NCBI RefSeq assembly: GCF_000382245.1 | Contig: NZ_KB907865.1 | Coordinates: 124,001 to 188,000, forward strand | Origin: Kushneria aurantia DSM 21353 | Lineage (GTDB): Bacteria; Pseudomonadota; Gammaproteobacteria; Pseudomonadales; Halomonadaceae | Length of the DNA: 64,000 nt | Direction of reading: 5' to 3' | Shown: positions 8,014 through 17,065 of the stretch, piece after piece | How the letters are laid out: every line of letters starts with the position of its first letter | Position numbering within the stretch: position 1 is the first letter of the stretch | The notes under the pieces: generated by a model | What the model was told of the DNA's origin: nothing | Seen by the model: only the letters and a program-made list of their open reading frames with translations | Database searches by the model: none | Translations under genes and position numbers: made by a program

Positions 8014-9609
8014 ATGCCCGCAATGAAGCTGCGCTCCGGCGCACTGGCGCTTGCCCTATCACTGGCTGCGGCCACCGCCTCCCACTCCGCCAGCGCGGAG
8101 ACCCTTGATATCGGCGTCATGGGCGAGCTCGCCTCCTTCGATACCTCCCAGGTCGCCGGCGGCGTGTGGGAGTCCCAGGTGCTGAGGGACGTTTACGAGG
8201 GGCTGATGAAGCTCTCTCCGGAAGGCGAGCTGCTGCCGGGCATGGCAACCGACTACAGCGTGTCGGAAGACGGCAGAACCTACACCTTCCAGCTGCGCGA
8301 AGGGGCGCAGTGGTCCGACGGCGAACCGGTCACCGCCGAGGATTTCGTGGTCGGCTGGCGTCACCTGCTCGACCCCGCCAACGCCTCCAAGTACGCCTAT
8401 ATGCTCTATCCGATCGTCAACGCCGAGGCGGTCAATACCGGCGAGATGCCGCTGGAGGCGCTGGGCGTCGAATCGCTGGATAACGGCCGCACCCTGCGCG
8501 TCGAGCTGGAAAGCTCAACGCCCTATTTCCCGCAGCTGCTGGCCCACTACACCGCCTATCCGCAGCCGGCGCACCTGCTCGAAAAGTACGGCCGCGACTG
8601 GGTCAATCTCGACCATATCGCCACCAACGGCGCCTTTCATCCGGTCAACTGGGTGTCGCAGTCCTACATTGAGGTGGAGAAAAGCCCTACCTATTACGAC
8701 GCCGATGACGTCACCCTCGACGGCGTGACCTACCACACCACCGAGGATCGCAACGCCGCTATCTCCCGCTTTCGCGCCGGCGAACTGGATATCGTGCGCG
8801 AATACCCCTCGGAGCGCTATCAGTGGCTCAAGGAGAACCTGCCCGACGCCACCCATATGGCGCCATACCTGGGCAGCTACTACTACGTTCTCAACCAGCG
8901 CGACGGCCACCCCACCACCGACGTCCGGGTGCGCGAGGCACTCAACCTCGCCGTTCGCCGCGACGTCATCGCCCAGCAGCTGATGCAGGGCACCTTCGAA
9001 GCCGCCCGCTCCTTCGTACCGCCCGGCGTTGCCCACTACCAGCAGCAGCAGATGCCGCTGCCCGGCGGCGATATGGATGCTCGCATGGCACGCGCCCGCG
9101 AGCTACTGCAGCAGGCCGGCTACGGCCCCAACAATCCCCTCGACCTGCGCCTGCGCTACAACTCCAGCGAGGAGCACAAGCGCATCGCGGTGGCGATCGC
9201 CGCCATGTGGCGGCCGCTGGGCGTCAACGTGGAGATGATCAACTCGGAAGCCACGGTGCACTACCAGAGCATCGCCGAAGGTGATTTCGACGTTGCCCGC
9301 GCCGGCTGGATCGCCGACTACAACGACGCCGAGAACTTCCTCGCCCTGCTCGAAACTGGCGTGGGCAACAACTATGGCGCCTACTCCAATCCCGAGTTCG
9401 ACGCCCTGATGAAAAAGGCGGCGCAGACCCAGGACGCCGATGCCCGCGAGGCCGTGCTGGAGCAGGCCGAACAGCTCGCGCTGGATGACTACGCGCTGAT
9501 TCCGCTGCTGTTCTACGTCAGCCGCAACCTGGTCAACCCGGCGCTCAGCGGCTGGGAAGATAATGTCCAGGACAACCATCCCTCGCGCTGGGTCAGCTTC
9601 GACGACTGA
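8014..9609 (+). CDS. Oligopeptide ABC transporter, periplasmic binding protein (paralog 2 of 4)
   Basis: This is a 531-residue SBP_bac_5 receptor with a Sec signal (LALALSLAAATASHSASA) followed by ETLDIGVMGELASFDTSQVA. It is closely similar along its length to paralog 1: both share FRAGELD, YPxERYQWL, LGSYYYV and the terminal SGWEDN...HPSRWV. The start at ATG 8014 has AGGA at 8003-8006; the codons upstream are not protein-like although the frame is open to 7765. A 261-base gap with a strong hairpin separates it from the GGDEF gene, so it may have its own promoter. Different ligand preference from its paralogs is likely but cannot be read from sequence. Confidence 0.92.
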   Translation: MPAMKLRSGALALALSLAAATASHSASAETLDIGVMGELASFDTSQVAGGVWESQVLRDVYEGLMKLSPEGELLPGMATDYSVSEDGRTYTFQLREGAQWSDGEPVTAEDFVVGWRHLLDPANASKYAYMLYPIVNAEAVNTGEMPLEALGVESLDNGRTLRVELESSTPYFPQLLAHYTAYPQPAHLLEKYGRDWVNLDHIATNGAFHPVNWVSQSYIEVEKSPTYYDADDVTLDGVTYHTTEDRNAAISRFRAGELDIVREYPSERYQWLKENLPDATHMAPYLGSYYYVLNQRDGHPTTDVRVREALNLAVRRDVIAQQLMQGTFEAARSFVPPGVAHYQQQQMPLPGGDMDARMARARELLQQAGYGPNNPLDLRLRYNSSEEHKRIAVAIAAMWRPLGVNVEMINSEATVHYQSIAEGDFDVARAGWIADYNDAENFLALLETGVGNNYGAYSNPEFDALMKKAAQTQDADAREAVLEQAEQLALDDYALIPLLFYVSRNLVNPALSGWEDNVQDNHPSRWVSFDD

Positions 9610-9676
9610 GTCTGCCACTGTCCGCGGCCGGTGGCGGCCGCGGGCTCTCTCCTGCTGACTTTCGGGAGTCCTCTCC

Positions 9677-11260
9677 ATGACGACTTTCAAGCTTCGCGGC
9701 CCGGTCGCGGCACTGCTGCTGTGTCTGCCGTTCGCGGCCAGTGCCGCTACGCTGGATATCGGCATTCAGGGCGAGCCCTCCTCACTGGACGCCGCCGGGG
9801 TCAACGGTGCGGTACTCGACAACGACGTACTGGGTGATCTCTACGAGGGGCTGGTCACGCTCGGCCCCGAAGGCGACTATCGTCCCGGTGTGGCGCGCGA
9901 CTGGTCAGTCAGTGACGACGGTCTCGTCTGGACCTTCGAGCTGCGTGATAACGCCCGCTGGTCCGACGGCGAAGCGGTCACCGCCGAGGATTTCGTGCTC
10001 GCCTTCCAGCGCGTGCTCGACCCCGCCACGGCGTCGGTCTATGCCAACCTGCTCTACCCCATCAGGGGCGGCGCCGCCATCAACGCCGGCGAGGCAGCGC
10101 CGGAAAGCCTGGGCGTGCGCGCCGACGGCGAACACCGGCTGGTGATCGAACTCGCCCATCCCACCCCCTGGCTGCCGACGCTGATGGCGCACATCGTCGC
10201 CTCGCCGGTGCCGGCACATCTGCTGCGCGAATACGGCAGCGACTGGACCGATCTCGACCATATCGCCACCAACGGCGCCTTCACGCCGCACAGCTGGACC
10301 TCTCACGACCATCTCGCGGCGGTGAAGAACCCCTGGTTCCACGCCGCCGACGGCGTCGCCCTCGACGGCGTCAACTACTATCCGGTTGAAGATCTCAACA
10401 GCGGGCTGGCGCGCTTTCAAAGCGGCGAACTGGAGATCATGCGCGACTTCGATGCCAACCGGCTGGCATGGCTGCGCGACCATCTCGGCGATGCCGTGCA
10501 TCTGCACAACCAGCTCGCCACCTACTACTACGCCCTCAATTCGCGCCCCGGCCACCCCACCGACGACCCGCGGGTGCGCGAGGCACTCAATCTGGCCCTC
10601 GACCGCGACATTATTGCCAATAAAGTGCTGAGCGGCGCCGTCACTGCCACCGACGCGCTGGTACCGGCCGGTACCAGCGGTTATACGAGTCAGACCATGC
10701 CGGGCCTCGACGCCGACCGCCAGGCGCGGCTCGCGCGTGCCCGTACCCTGCTCGCCGCTGCCGGCTACGGCGCCGACAACCCACTGCGGCTGGCACTGCG
10801 CTACAACGCTCGCGACGACCATCGCCGCATCGCGGTAGCCATCGCCGCCATGTGGCGGCCGCTGGGCATCGAGGTGGCGATGGTCAATGCCGAGGCCAGC
10901 GTGCACTACGCCGCCCTCGCCGAAGGCGATTTCGATGTCGCCCGCGCCAGCTGGGTGGCGGATTTCGACGACGCCAGCAACTTTCTCGGCATCCTCACTT
11001 CCGACAGCGCCAAGAACTACGGCGACTATGACAGCGCCGAGTTCGATGCGCTAATGGCCGAGTCCGCCAGCGAGCGCGACCCCGAGGCACGCCAGGCACT
11101 GCTGGAACAGGCCGAGCGCGTGGCGCTGGGCGACTACGCGCTGGCACCGATCTTCTCCGATGCGGCGCGCAACCTGGTCAGCCCGACGGTCGAGGGCTGG
11201 GCCGACAACGCCATCAATCGCCATCTGTCGCGCTGGATCAGTCTCGACGCAGCGCCGTAA
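9677..11260 (+). CDS. Oligopeptide ABC transporter, periplasmic binding protein (paralog 3 of 4)
   Basis: A 527-residue periplasmic peptide receptor. Its Sec signal (RGPVAALLLCLPFAASA) is followed by ATLDIGIQGEPSSLDAAGV. It keeps the family landmarks WSDGEAVTAEDFVLAF, IATNGAFTPHSW and LATYYYALNSRPGHP, but the C-terminus has drifted (EGWADNAINRHLSRW instead of SGWEDN...HPSRW). GGGAG lies about 10 bases before the ATG. It follows paralog 2 after 67 bases and is probably in the same transcript. Confidence 0.92.
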   Translation: MTTFKLRGPVAALLLCLPFAASAATLDIGIQGEPSSLDAAGVNGAVLDNDVLGDLYEGLVTLGPEGDYRPGVARDWSVSDDGLVWTFELRDNARWSDGEAVTAEDFVLAFQRVLDPATASVYANLLYPIRGGAAINAGEAAPESLGVRADGEHRLVIELAHPTPWLPTLMAHIVASPVPAHLLREYGSDWTDLDHIATNGAFTPHSWTSHDHLAAVKNPWFHAADGVALDGVNYYPVEDLNSGLARFQSGELEIMRDFDANRLAWLRDHLGDAVHLHNQLATYYYALNSRPGHPTDDPRVREALNLALDRDIIANKVLSGAVTATDALVPAGTSGYTSQTMPGLDADRQARLARARTLLAAAGYGADNPLRLALRYNARDDHRRIAVAIAAMWRPLGIEVAMVNAEASVHYAALAEGDFDVARASWVADFDDASNFLGILTSDSAKNYGDYDSAEFDALMAESASERDPEARQALLEQAERVALGDYALAPIFSDAARNLVSPTVEGWADNAINRHLSRWISLDAAP

Positions 11261-11307
11261 CCCCGTTTGCAACGAACCGACAGCGAGTAACAGGGACCGG
11301 ATTCGAC

Positions 11308-12894
11308 ATGATTAACAGCAAAAAACTCACTATCGCGGCGGGGGTCATGGCCCTGGCCGTACAGAGCCTTGACCTTTCGGCCGCCACCCTGCGCATCGAC
11401 AACGGCGCCGAGCCCGGCACCCTCGACCCGCACCAGTCCAGCGGCACCTGGGAGTCGCGCATCATCCGCGAGATGTTCGAGACCCTGGTCAGCCACGGCC
11501 CGCAGGGCGAGCTGGTGCCGGGCCTGGCCGAACGCTGGGAGATCAGCGACGACGGTACCACCCTCACCTTCCATCTGCGCGAAGAGGCACAGTGGTCCGA
11601 CGGCGAACCGATCACCGCCGAGGATGCGGTGTTCAGCCTGCGCCGCCTGCTGCAACCGGCCATGGCGGCCTATAACGCCAATCTCTACTACCCGATCGAA
11701 GGGGCCCGGGCGATCAACAGCGGTGAGGCGCAGGCCGAGACCCTCGGCGTCGAGGCGCTCGATGACCACACTCTGCGCATTCATCTCGTACGCCCTACCG
11801 CCTGGTTCATGCAGGCGCTGGCCATGAACGAGGCGGCGCCGCTGCCCGAGCACTACCTCAGCGAACATCCCGATAACTGGATCGCCCCCGGCCGGACGCC
11901 GGTCAGCGGCCCCTTTTCGCTGAGCGAGTGGGTGCCCCAGGACCACATCACGCTGAGCCGCAACCCGGCCTACTTCGCCGCCGACAGCGTCGCACTCGAC
12001 GAAGCGGTGTTCTACCCCATCGAGGACGCCAACTCGGCGCTCAACCGCTACCGCGCCGGTTCACTGGACATCAGCTATAGCAGCGTGCCGTCACAGCGCT
12101 TTGACTGGGTGCAGGAGAATCTGCCCGAGGCGCTGCGGGTCAGCCCCTTCGTGGCGGAATACTTCTATATGTTCAATCTGCGCGAGGAGAGCCCCTTCAG
12201 CGACGTTCGCGTGCGCGAAGCGCTCAACCTGGCGACCCGCCGCGAGGTGATCACCGAACAGCTGCTGGGCATGGGGCAGATCCCCTCCTCGTGGCTGGTG
12301 CCGCGCGTCACCGAAGGCGGTACCCGCGGCCAGATGGCGTTTGCCGACATGTCGATGGACGCGCGCATGGCACGCGCTCGCGAACTGATGCAGGCAGCCG
12401 GCTACGGCCCTGGCAACCCGCTGCAGGTCGAGCTGCGCTACAACACCCTCGAGGATCACAAGCGTATCGCGGTGGCACTGGCGGCGATGTGGAAGCCACT
12501 GGGCGTCGACATCACGCTCAACAACAGCGAAGCGGCAACCCACTACGCCGCGGTCAACGAAGGCAACTTCGAACTGGCCCGCTACGGCATGGTGGCCACC
12601 ATCAACGACCCCTACGACTTCCTTGGCAGCTACGCCACCGACGGTTCGGCGGCGCGCAGCACCGGCTATCACAATGCCGCCTACGATGAACTGGTGACAC
12701 AGAGTAGCCGCATCCTCGACGACGAGGAGCGCGCCCGGGTACTCACCCAGGCGCAGCAGACGCTGCTTGACGACTATGCGCTGCTGCCACTCTACGACTA
12801 CGTCAATACGGCGCTGGTATCGCCGCGGGTCTCCGGCTGGCATCCCACGCCGATGAACGTTCATCCGCTGCGCTACGTCAGTATCGAGGAGTAA
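11308..12894 (+). CDS. Oligopeptide ABC transporter, periplasmic binding protein (paralog 4 of 4)
   Basis: A 528-residue SBP_bac_5 receptor and the most diverged of the four. The signal peptide ends near LDLSA, and the mature protein begins ATLRIDNGAEPGTLDPHQSS, which resembles classical OppA/MppA more than its neighbours do. It retains WSDGEPITAEDAVFSLRRLL and RVREALNLATRREVI. The C-terminus reads SGWHPTPMNVHPLRYV. AGGGA stands about 13 bases before the ATG. It lies directly upstream of the permease genes (49 bases), the usual place of the main oppA, so it may be the ancestral receptor of the locus. Confidence 0.92.
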   Translation: MINSKKLTIAAGVMALAVQSLDLSAATLRIDNGAEPGTLDPHQSSGTWESRIIREMFETLVSHGPQGELVPGLAERWEISDDGTTLTFHLREEAQWSDGEPITAEDAVFSLRRLLQPAMAAYNANLYYPIEGARAINSGEAQAETLGVEALDDHTLRIHLVRPTAWFMQALAMNEAAPLPEHYLSEHPDNWIAPGRTPVSGPFSLSEWVPQDHITLSRNPAYFAADSVALDEAVFYPIEDANSALNRYRAGSLDISYSSVPSQRFDWVQENLPEALRVSPFVAEYFYMFNLREESPFSDVRVREALNLATRREVITEQLLGMGQIPSSWLVPRVTEGGTRGQMAFADMSMDARMARARELMQAAGYGPGNPLQVELRYNTLEDHKRIAVALAAMWKPLGVDITLNNSEAATHYAAVNEGNFELARYGMVATINDPYDFLGSYATDGSAARSTGYHNAAYDELVTQSSRILDDEERARVLTQAQQTLLDDYALLPLYDYVNTALVSPRVSGWHPTPMNVHPLRYVSIEE

Positions 12895-12942
12895 CCCCAT
12901 GCCCGAATCGACCAAACGCCTTTCGCGTCGGGAACGCCCGTC

Positions 12943-13872
12943 ATGCTGAACTATATCGCCAAACGCCTCGCCATGGCGGTGCCGACCCTGCTGATCGTCA
13001 TCACGGTGTCGTTTTTTCTGATGCGGGTAGCCCCCGGTGGCCCCTTCGACGGCGAACGCCAGCTGCCGCCGGAGATCGAGGCCAACCTGATGGCCGCCTA
13101 TCACCTCGATGAACCCCTGTGGATGCAGTACCTGCGCTACATGGGCAACCTGGTGCAGGGCGATTTCGGGCCGTCGTTCAAGTACAAGGACTTCTCGGTC
13201 ACCGAACTGATCATGCAGGGCTTCCCGGTCAGCCTCGAACTGGGCGCGCTGGCGATCGCGCTGGCGCTGCTGCTGGGCATTCCCATGGGCGTGATGGCGG
13301 CGCTCAGACGCAACTCGGCGCTCGACTACAGCCTGATGGGGGTGGCGCTGGGCGGTATCGCGGTGCCCAACTTCGTCATTGCGCCGCTGATGGCGCTCTT
13401 TTTCGGCGTCATCCTCGGCTGGCTGCCGGTGGGCGGCTGGAACGGCGGCGCGCTGCCCAATCTGGTGCTGCCGGTGATCGCTCTGGCGATCCAGCAGATC
13501 GCCTATATCGCCCGCATGATGCGCGCCTCGATGATCGAGGTGCTGGGCAGCCACTTCATTCGCACCGCCCGCGCCAAGGGCCTCAGCGAGCGTGAAGTCA
13601 TCCTGCGTCACGCCCTGCGCCCGGCGATGCTGCCGGTGCTCTCCTATCTGGGGCCGGCGATTGCCGGCATCATCACCGGCTCGGTGGTGATCGAGCAGAT
13701 CTTCGGCCTGCCCGGCATCGGCCGCTACTTCGTGCAGGGCGCGCTCAACCGCGATTACACCCTGGTGATGGGCACGGTGGTGTTCTATGGCGTGCTGATC
13801 GTGTTGATGAACCTGATCGTCGACCTGCTCTACTCGCTGTTCGACCCCCAGATTCGCTATGACGACGACTGA
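12943..13872 (+). CDS. oppB: Oligopeptide ABC transporter permease OppB
   Basis: This 309-residue inner-membrane permease forms half of the peptide channel. It begins MLNYIAKRLAMAVPTLLIV, the characteristic first helix of the OppB/DppB family. It has about six membrane helices and the cytoplasmic EAA loop (SHFIRTARAKGLSEREVILRH) that docks the ATPase, followed by the usual IITGSVVIEQIFGLPGIG. It lies 48 bases after receptor 4 and 12 bases before oppC, consistent with one operon. Confidence 0.93.
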   Translation: MLNYIAKRLAMAVPTLLIVITVSFFLMRVAPGGPFDGERQLPPEIEANLMAAYHLDEPLWMQYLRYMGNLVQGDFGPSFKYKDFSVTELIMQGFPVSLELGALAIALALLLGIPMGVMAALRRNSALDYSLMGVALGGIAVPNFVIAPLMALFFGVILGWLPVGGWNGGALPNLVLPVIALAIQQIAYIARMMRASMIEVLGSHFIRTARAKGLSEREVILRHALRPAMLPVLSYLGPAIAGIITGSVVIEQIFGLPGIGRYFVQGALNRDYTLVMGTVVFYGVLIVLMNLIVDLLYSLFDPQIRYDDD

Positions 13873-13884
13873 TCGGAGTACGCC

Positions 13885-14820
13885 ATGACCTCTTCTCATA
13901 ACGCTACCTGCGAAGACCGGCGTCCCGACCACGTCGGCGGCGAGGGGCCCAATCCGCCACAGGCACCGGTCAAGGGCGAGAGCCTGGGACGCGAAGCCTG
14001 GCGCCGGCTGCGCCACAACCACGCGGCGATGGCCAGTCTGATCGTGCTGGCGCTGATGACACTGATCTGCGTGGTGGGGCCCTGGCTGTTGCCCTGGGGG
14101 CTGGCCGAGGTCGACTGGAACGCCTTCGGCGTGGCACCGACACTGGAGGGCTTTCACCTGCTGGGCACCGATGCCAACGGCCGCGACCTGCTCACCCGCA
14201 CCCTCTACGGCGGGCGTATCTCGCTGTCGGTGGCGCTGGTTGCCACCCTCGTCAGCCTGGTGATCGGCGTGCTCTACGGGGCGATTGCCGGCTACATGGG
14301 CGGGCGCGTCGACAACCTGATGATGCGTTTTGTCGACATCATGTACTCGCTGCCCTTCATGTTCCTGGTGATCCTTTTGATGGTGGTACTGGGGCGCAAT
14401 ATCCTGCTGATCTACGCCGCCATCGGCGCGGTGGAGTGGCTCGACATGGCGCGTATCGTGCGCGGCCAGACGCTGTCGCTCAAGCGCCGCGAGTTTATCG
14501 AGGCCTCCCACGCGCTGGGCGTCAAGGACAGGACCATTGTGGTGCGCCACCTGATCCCCAACTCGATCGGCCCGGTGATCATCTACGTCACCCTGACGGT
14601 GCCCAAGGTGATTCTGCTGGAGAGTTTCCTCTCCTTCCTCGGCCTGGGGGTGCAGGAGCCGCTGACCAGCTGGGGCGTACTGATCAGCGAAGGCACCTCC
14701 AACATGCAGGGGGCGCCCTGGATGCTGATCGTACCGGCGTCTTTCCTCGCGGTGACGCTGTTCTGTCTCAATTTCCTCGGCGATGGGCTGCGTGATGCCC
14801 TCGACCCCCGTACTCGCTAG
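13885..14820 (+). CDS. oppC: Oligopeptide ABC transporter permease OppC
   Basis: This 311-residue permease is the partner of OppB. A hydrophilic N-terminal tail of about 40 residues precedes the first helix. LLGTDANGRDLLTRTLYGGR is the OppC/DppC family signature, and the EAA loop is REFIEASHALGVKDRTIVVRH. The C-terminus (NFLGDGLRDALDPRTR) is typical of the family. It ends 9 bases before the ATPase gene. Confidence 0.94.
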   Translation: MTSSHNATCEDRRPDHVGGEGPNPPQAPVKGESLGREAWRRLRHNHAAMASLIVLALMTLICVVGPWLLPWGLAEVDWNAFGVAPTLEGFHLLGTDANGRDLLTRTLYGGRISLSVALVATLVSLVIGVLYGAIAGYMGGRVDNLMMRFVDIMYSLPFMFLVILLMVVLGRNILLIYAAIGAVEWLDMARIVRGQTLSLKRREFIEASHALGVKDRTIVVRHLIPNSIGPVIIYVTLTVPKVILLESFLSFLGLGVQEPLTSWGVLISEGTSNMQGAPWMLIVPASFLAVTLFCLNFLGDGLRDALDPRTR

Positions 14821-14829
14821 GAGGCTTTC

Positions 14830-16434
14830 ATGTCGAATACGCTACTGGAAGTCGACAATCTGCAGGTGGACTTCGAACTGCCCACCGGCACCGTCTCGGC
14901 GGTCAAGGGGGTGAGCTTCACCATTGCCGAGAACGAGACGCTGGCGCTGGTGGGCGAGTCGGGCTCCGGCAAGTCGGTGACCTCCACCGCCCTGATGCGG
15001 CTGCTGCCGGAGATGGCAAAAGTCTCCGGGGCCATCCGCTTTGACGGCGAAAACCTGGTCGAGGTGTCCCATTCGCGCATCCGCAAGCTACGCGGCAACG
15101 ATATCTCGATGATCTTTCAGGAACCGATGACCTCGCTCAATCCGCTGCATCGCATCGGCCGCCAGATCACCGAGGTGTTGAAAAAACACCGCCATATGGA
15201 CAGCGGCGCAGCGCGCTCGCGGGCGCTGGAGCTGCTCGCTCAGGTGGGGATTCCCGAGCCCGAAAAGCGTATTGCCAGCTACCCCCACGAGCTCTCCGGC
15301 GGCCAGCGCCAGCGCGTCATGATCGCCATGGCGCTGGCCTGCGAGCCGCGCCTGCTGATCGCCGACGAGCCCACCACGGCGCTGGACGTCACCGTTCAGG
15401 CGCAGATTCTCGACCTGCTGGCCGATCTGCAAAAACGCTACGGCATGGCGATTTTGTTCATCACCCACGACCTGGGGCTGGTGCGCCAGTTCGCCGAACG
15501 GGTCTGCGTGATGCGCCAGGGGGAGCTGGTCGAGAGCGGCACCACCGCCGAGGTATTCGCCAACCCCCGCCACGACTACACCCGCATGCTGCTCGACGCC
15601 GAGCCCAGTGGCCGCAAGGCAGCGGTCGCCGACAGCGCCCCGCTGCTGCTGCAGGCCGGTGACGTGCACGTGCGTTTCACCACCAAAAGGCGCCTGTTCG
15701 GCAAGGATGAAAAGTTCGAGGCGGTGCGCGGCATCAGCCTCGATGTGCGCCGTGGTCAGACCGTTGGTATCGTCGGCGAATCGGGCTCCGGCAAATCGAC
15801 GCTGGGGCGGGCCCTGCTGCGCCTGCTCAAGAGCGAAGGGCAGCTGCGCTTCGAGGACACCGACATCAGTGGCTTCGATAAATCGCAGATGCGACCGCTG
15901 CGCTCGCGCATGCAGGTGGTCTTTCAGGACCCCTTCGGCTCGCTGTCGCCGCGTCTGACCGTTGGCGAGATCATCAGCGAAGGGCTGCGCGTGCACTTCC
16001 CGGAACTGAACCGCCGCGAGCGTGAACAGCGCGTGATCGAGTCGCTGCAGGAGGTGGCGCTCGACCCCCTGATGCGCAAGCGCTACCCGCACGAGTTCTC
16101 CGGCGGCCAGCGCCAGCGTATCGCTATCGCCCGTGCGCTGGTGCTCAAGCCCGACTTCCTGCTGCTCGACGAGCCCACCTCGGCGCTCGACCGCTCGGTG
16201 CAGATGACCGTGATCAAACTGCTGCGCGATCTACAGCAGAAGTACGACCTCACCTATCTGTTCATCAGTCACGACCTTGCCGTGGTACGTGCGCTGGCCG
16301 ATACCGTGCTGGTGATGAAGGAGGGGCAGATCGTCGAGCAGGGCAGCGCCGAGGAGATTTTCGCCCATCCTCGCAAGACATACACGAAGACGCTGCTGGA
16401 GGCGGCGTTTCTCAACGACGACAGAGCCGCATAG
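14830..16434 (+). CDS. Oligopeptide ABC transporter, fused OppD-OppF ATPase
   Basis: A 534-residue cytoplasmic protein carrying two complete ABC ATPase domains in one chain, as in YejF and GsiA, instead of separate OppD and OppF. Domain 1 has Walker A GESGSGKS near residue 40, signature LSGGQRQR and Walker [13 protein letters not shown]. Domain 2 has GESGSGKS near residue 320, signature FSGGQRQR and [13 protein letters not shown] KxxxDDRAA tail closes it. AGGAGG precedes the ATG. It ends the peptide transporter locus. A second fused ATPase of the same design is at 57.8 kb. Confidence 0.93.
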   Translation: MSNTLLEVDNLQVDFELPTGTVSAVKGVSFTIAENETLALVGESGSGKSVTSTALMRLLPEMAKVSGAIRFDGENLVEVSHSRIRKLRGNDISMIFQEPMTSLNPLHRIGRQITEVLKKHRHMDSGAARSRALELLAQVGIPEPEKRIASYPHELSGGQRQRVMIAMALACEPRLLIADEPTTALDVTVQAQILDLLADLQKRYGMAILFITHDLGLVRQFAERVCVMRQGELVESGTTAEVFANPRHDYTRMLLDAEPSGRKAAVADSAPLLLQAGDVHVRFTTKRRLFGKDEKFEAVRGISLDVRRGQTVGIVGESGSGKSTLGRALLRLLKSEGQLRFEDTDISGFDKSQMRPLRSRMQVVFQDPFGSLSPRLTVGEIISEGLRVHFPELNRREREQRVIESLQEVALDPLMRKRYPHEFSGGQRQRIAIARALVLKPDFLLLDEPTSALDRSVQMTVIKLLRDLQQKYDLTYLFISHDLAVVRALADTVLVMKEGQIVEQGSAEEIFAHPRKTYTKTLLEAAFLNDDRAA

Positions 16435-16474
16435 CAACAAGCGAGGCCCAAAAGAGGCCTCCATAGCAACCTCG

Positions 16475-16504
16475 CGTGGCGTGCAAGCACCCGTGTACGC
16501 CACG
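16475..16504 (+). other. Stem-loop between the opp locus and the EF-hand gene
   Basis: CGTGGCGT (16475-16482) pairs with ACGCCACG (16497-16504) around a 14-base loop. A weaker stem GAGGCC/GGCCTC lies at 16443-16461, just after the ATPase stop. Neither has a T tract. The gap 16435-16610 holds no gene that I can support; the stems may end or stabilise the opp transcript. Confidence 0.4.
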
Positions 16505-16610
16505 GGGAAAGAGCATCGGCCGCCGTCATCAGCGTCATAAAGCGCTTTCCTGTCGGCCGGTCGTTGAAGGGGTACCACCCCGTTTTAACCACAAAGGGAG
16601 CAAGCGTTTC

Positions 16611-16907
16611 ATGAAAACAAAAGCAACTCTGGCATTTGGCCTGACCCTTCTGGGCGGTCTTGGTGGCTGTACGCAACTGCCTTTCGGCGATGGCGAGGGC
16701 AGTTTCGAGCGCGGCAAGCTGGAAAACTCACTGCCGCCACAGGTCGTTGCCGATTTCAATCGCATCGACAGCGATGGCAACGGCTATATCGATCCTACCG
16801 AAGCCTCCGCCTCGGCCGATCTTATCGGAAACTTCGGCTTGATCGATACTAATTCGGACCGGCAGATTTCTCTGCAGGAATATGCCAACAGCATGGAAGC
16901 CCGTTAA
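16611..16907 (+). CDS. EF-hand lipoprotein
   Basis: A 98-residue exported protein. The N-terminus MKTKATLAFGLTLLGGLGGC is a lipoprotein signal with the lipid-modified cysteine at residue 20. Two EF-hand loops follow: DSDGNGYIDPTE and DTNSDRQISLQE. Both have acidic or Asn residues at the calcium-ligand positions and a terminal Glu, so calcium binding at the cell envelope is likely. GGGAG lies about 10 bases upstream of the ATG. It sits between the opp locus and a porin on the same strand but 158 bases from the porin. The physiological role is unknown. Confidence 0.8.
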   Translation: MKTKATLAFGLTLLGGLGGCTQLPFGDGEGSFERGKLENSLPPQVVADFNRIDSDGNGYIDPTEASASADLIGNFGLIDTNSDRQISLQEYANSMEAR

Positions 16908-17065
16908 GCACAGCAAATAAGTGTAACCGGATACCCGTTGCACCTACTTGCATTAATGAACTCCTTTTTCGCTGCTTATTTGGCAGCGTTACAGGCCGGT
17001 TTTTCCCGCATAACGGCTTTTAAAAGCAAATTGCCGACAAATTACAACATCTGGCTGGAAACGAA

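Noticed and set aside
12091-14550. An 819-codon open frame on the minus strand opposite the fourth receptor and oppB/oppC
   Set aside because: High-GC coding DNA often leaves the opposite strand free of stops. The translated product is His/Gln/Arg-rich without domains, and the plus-strand genes are certain.
16908-17065. A second small gene in the porin leader (from about 16938)
   Set aside because: The frame lacks a ribosome binding site, runs into the porin in another frame and has no protein-like features.
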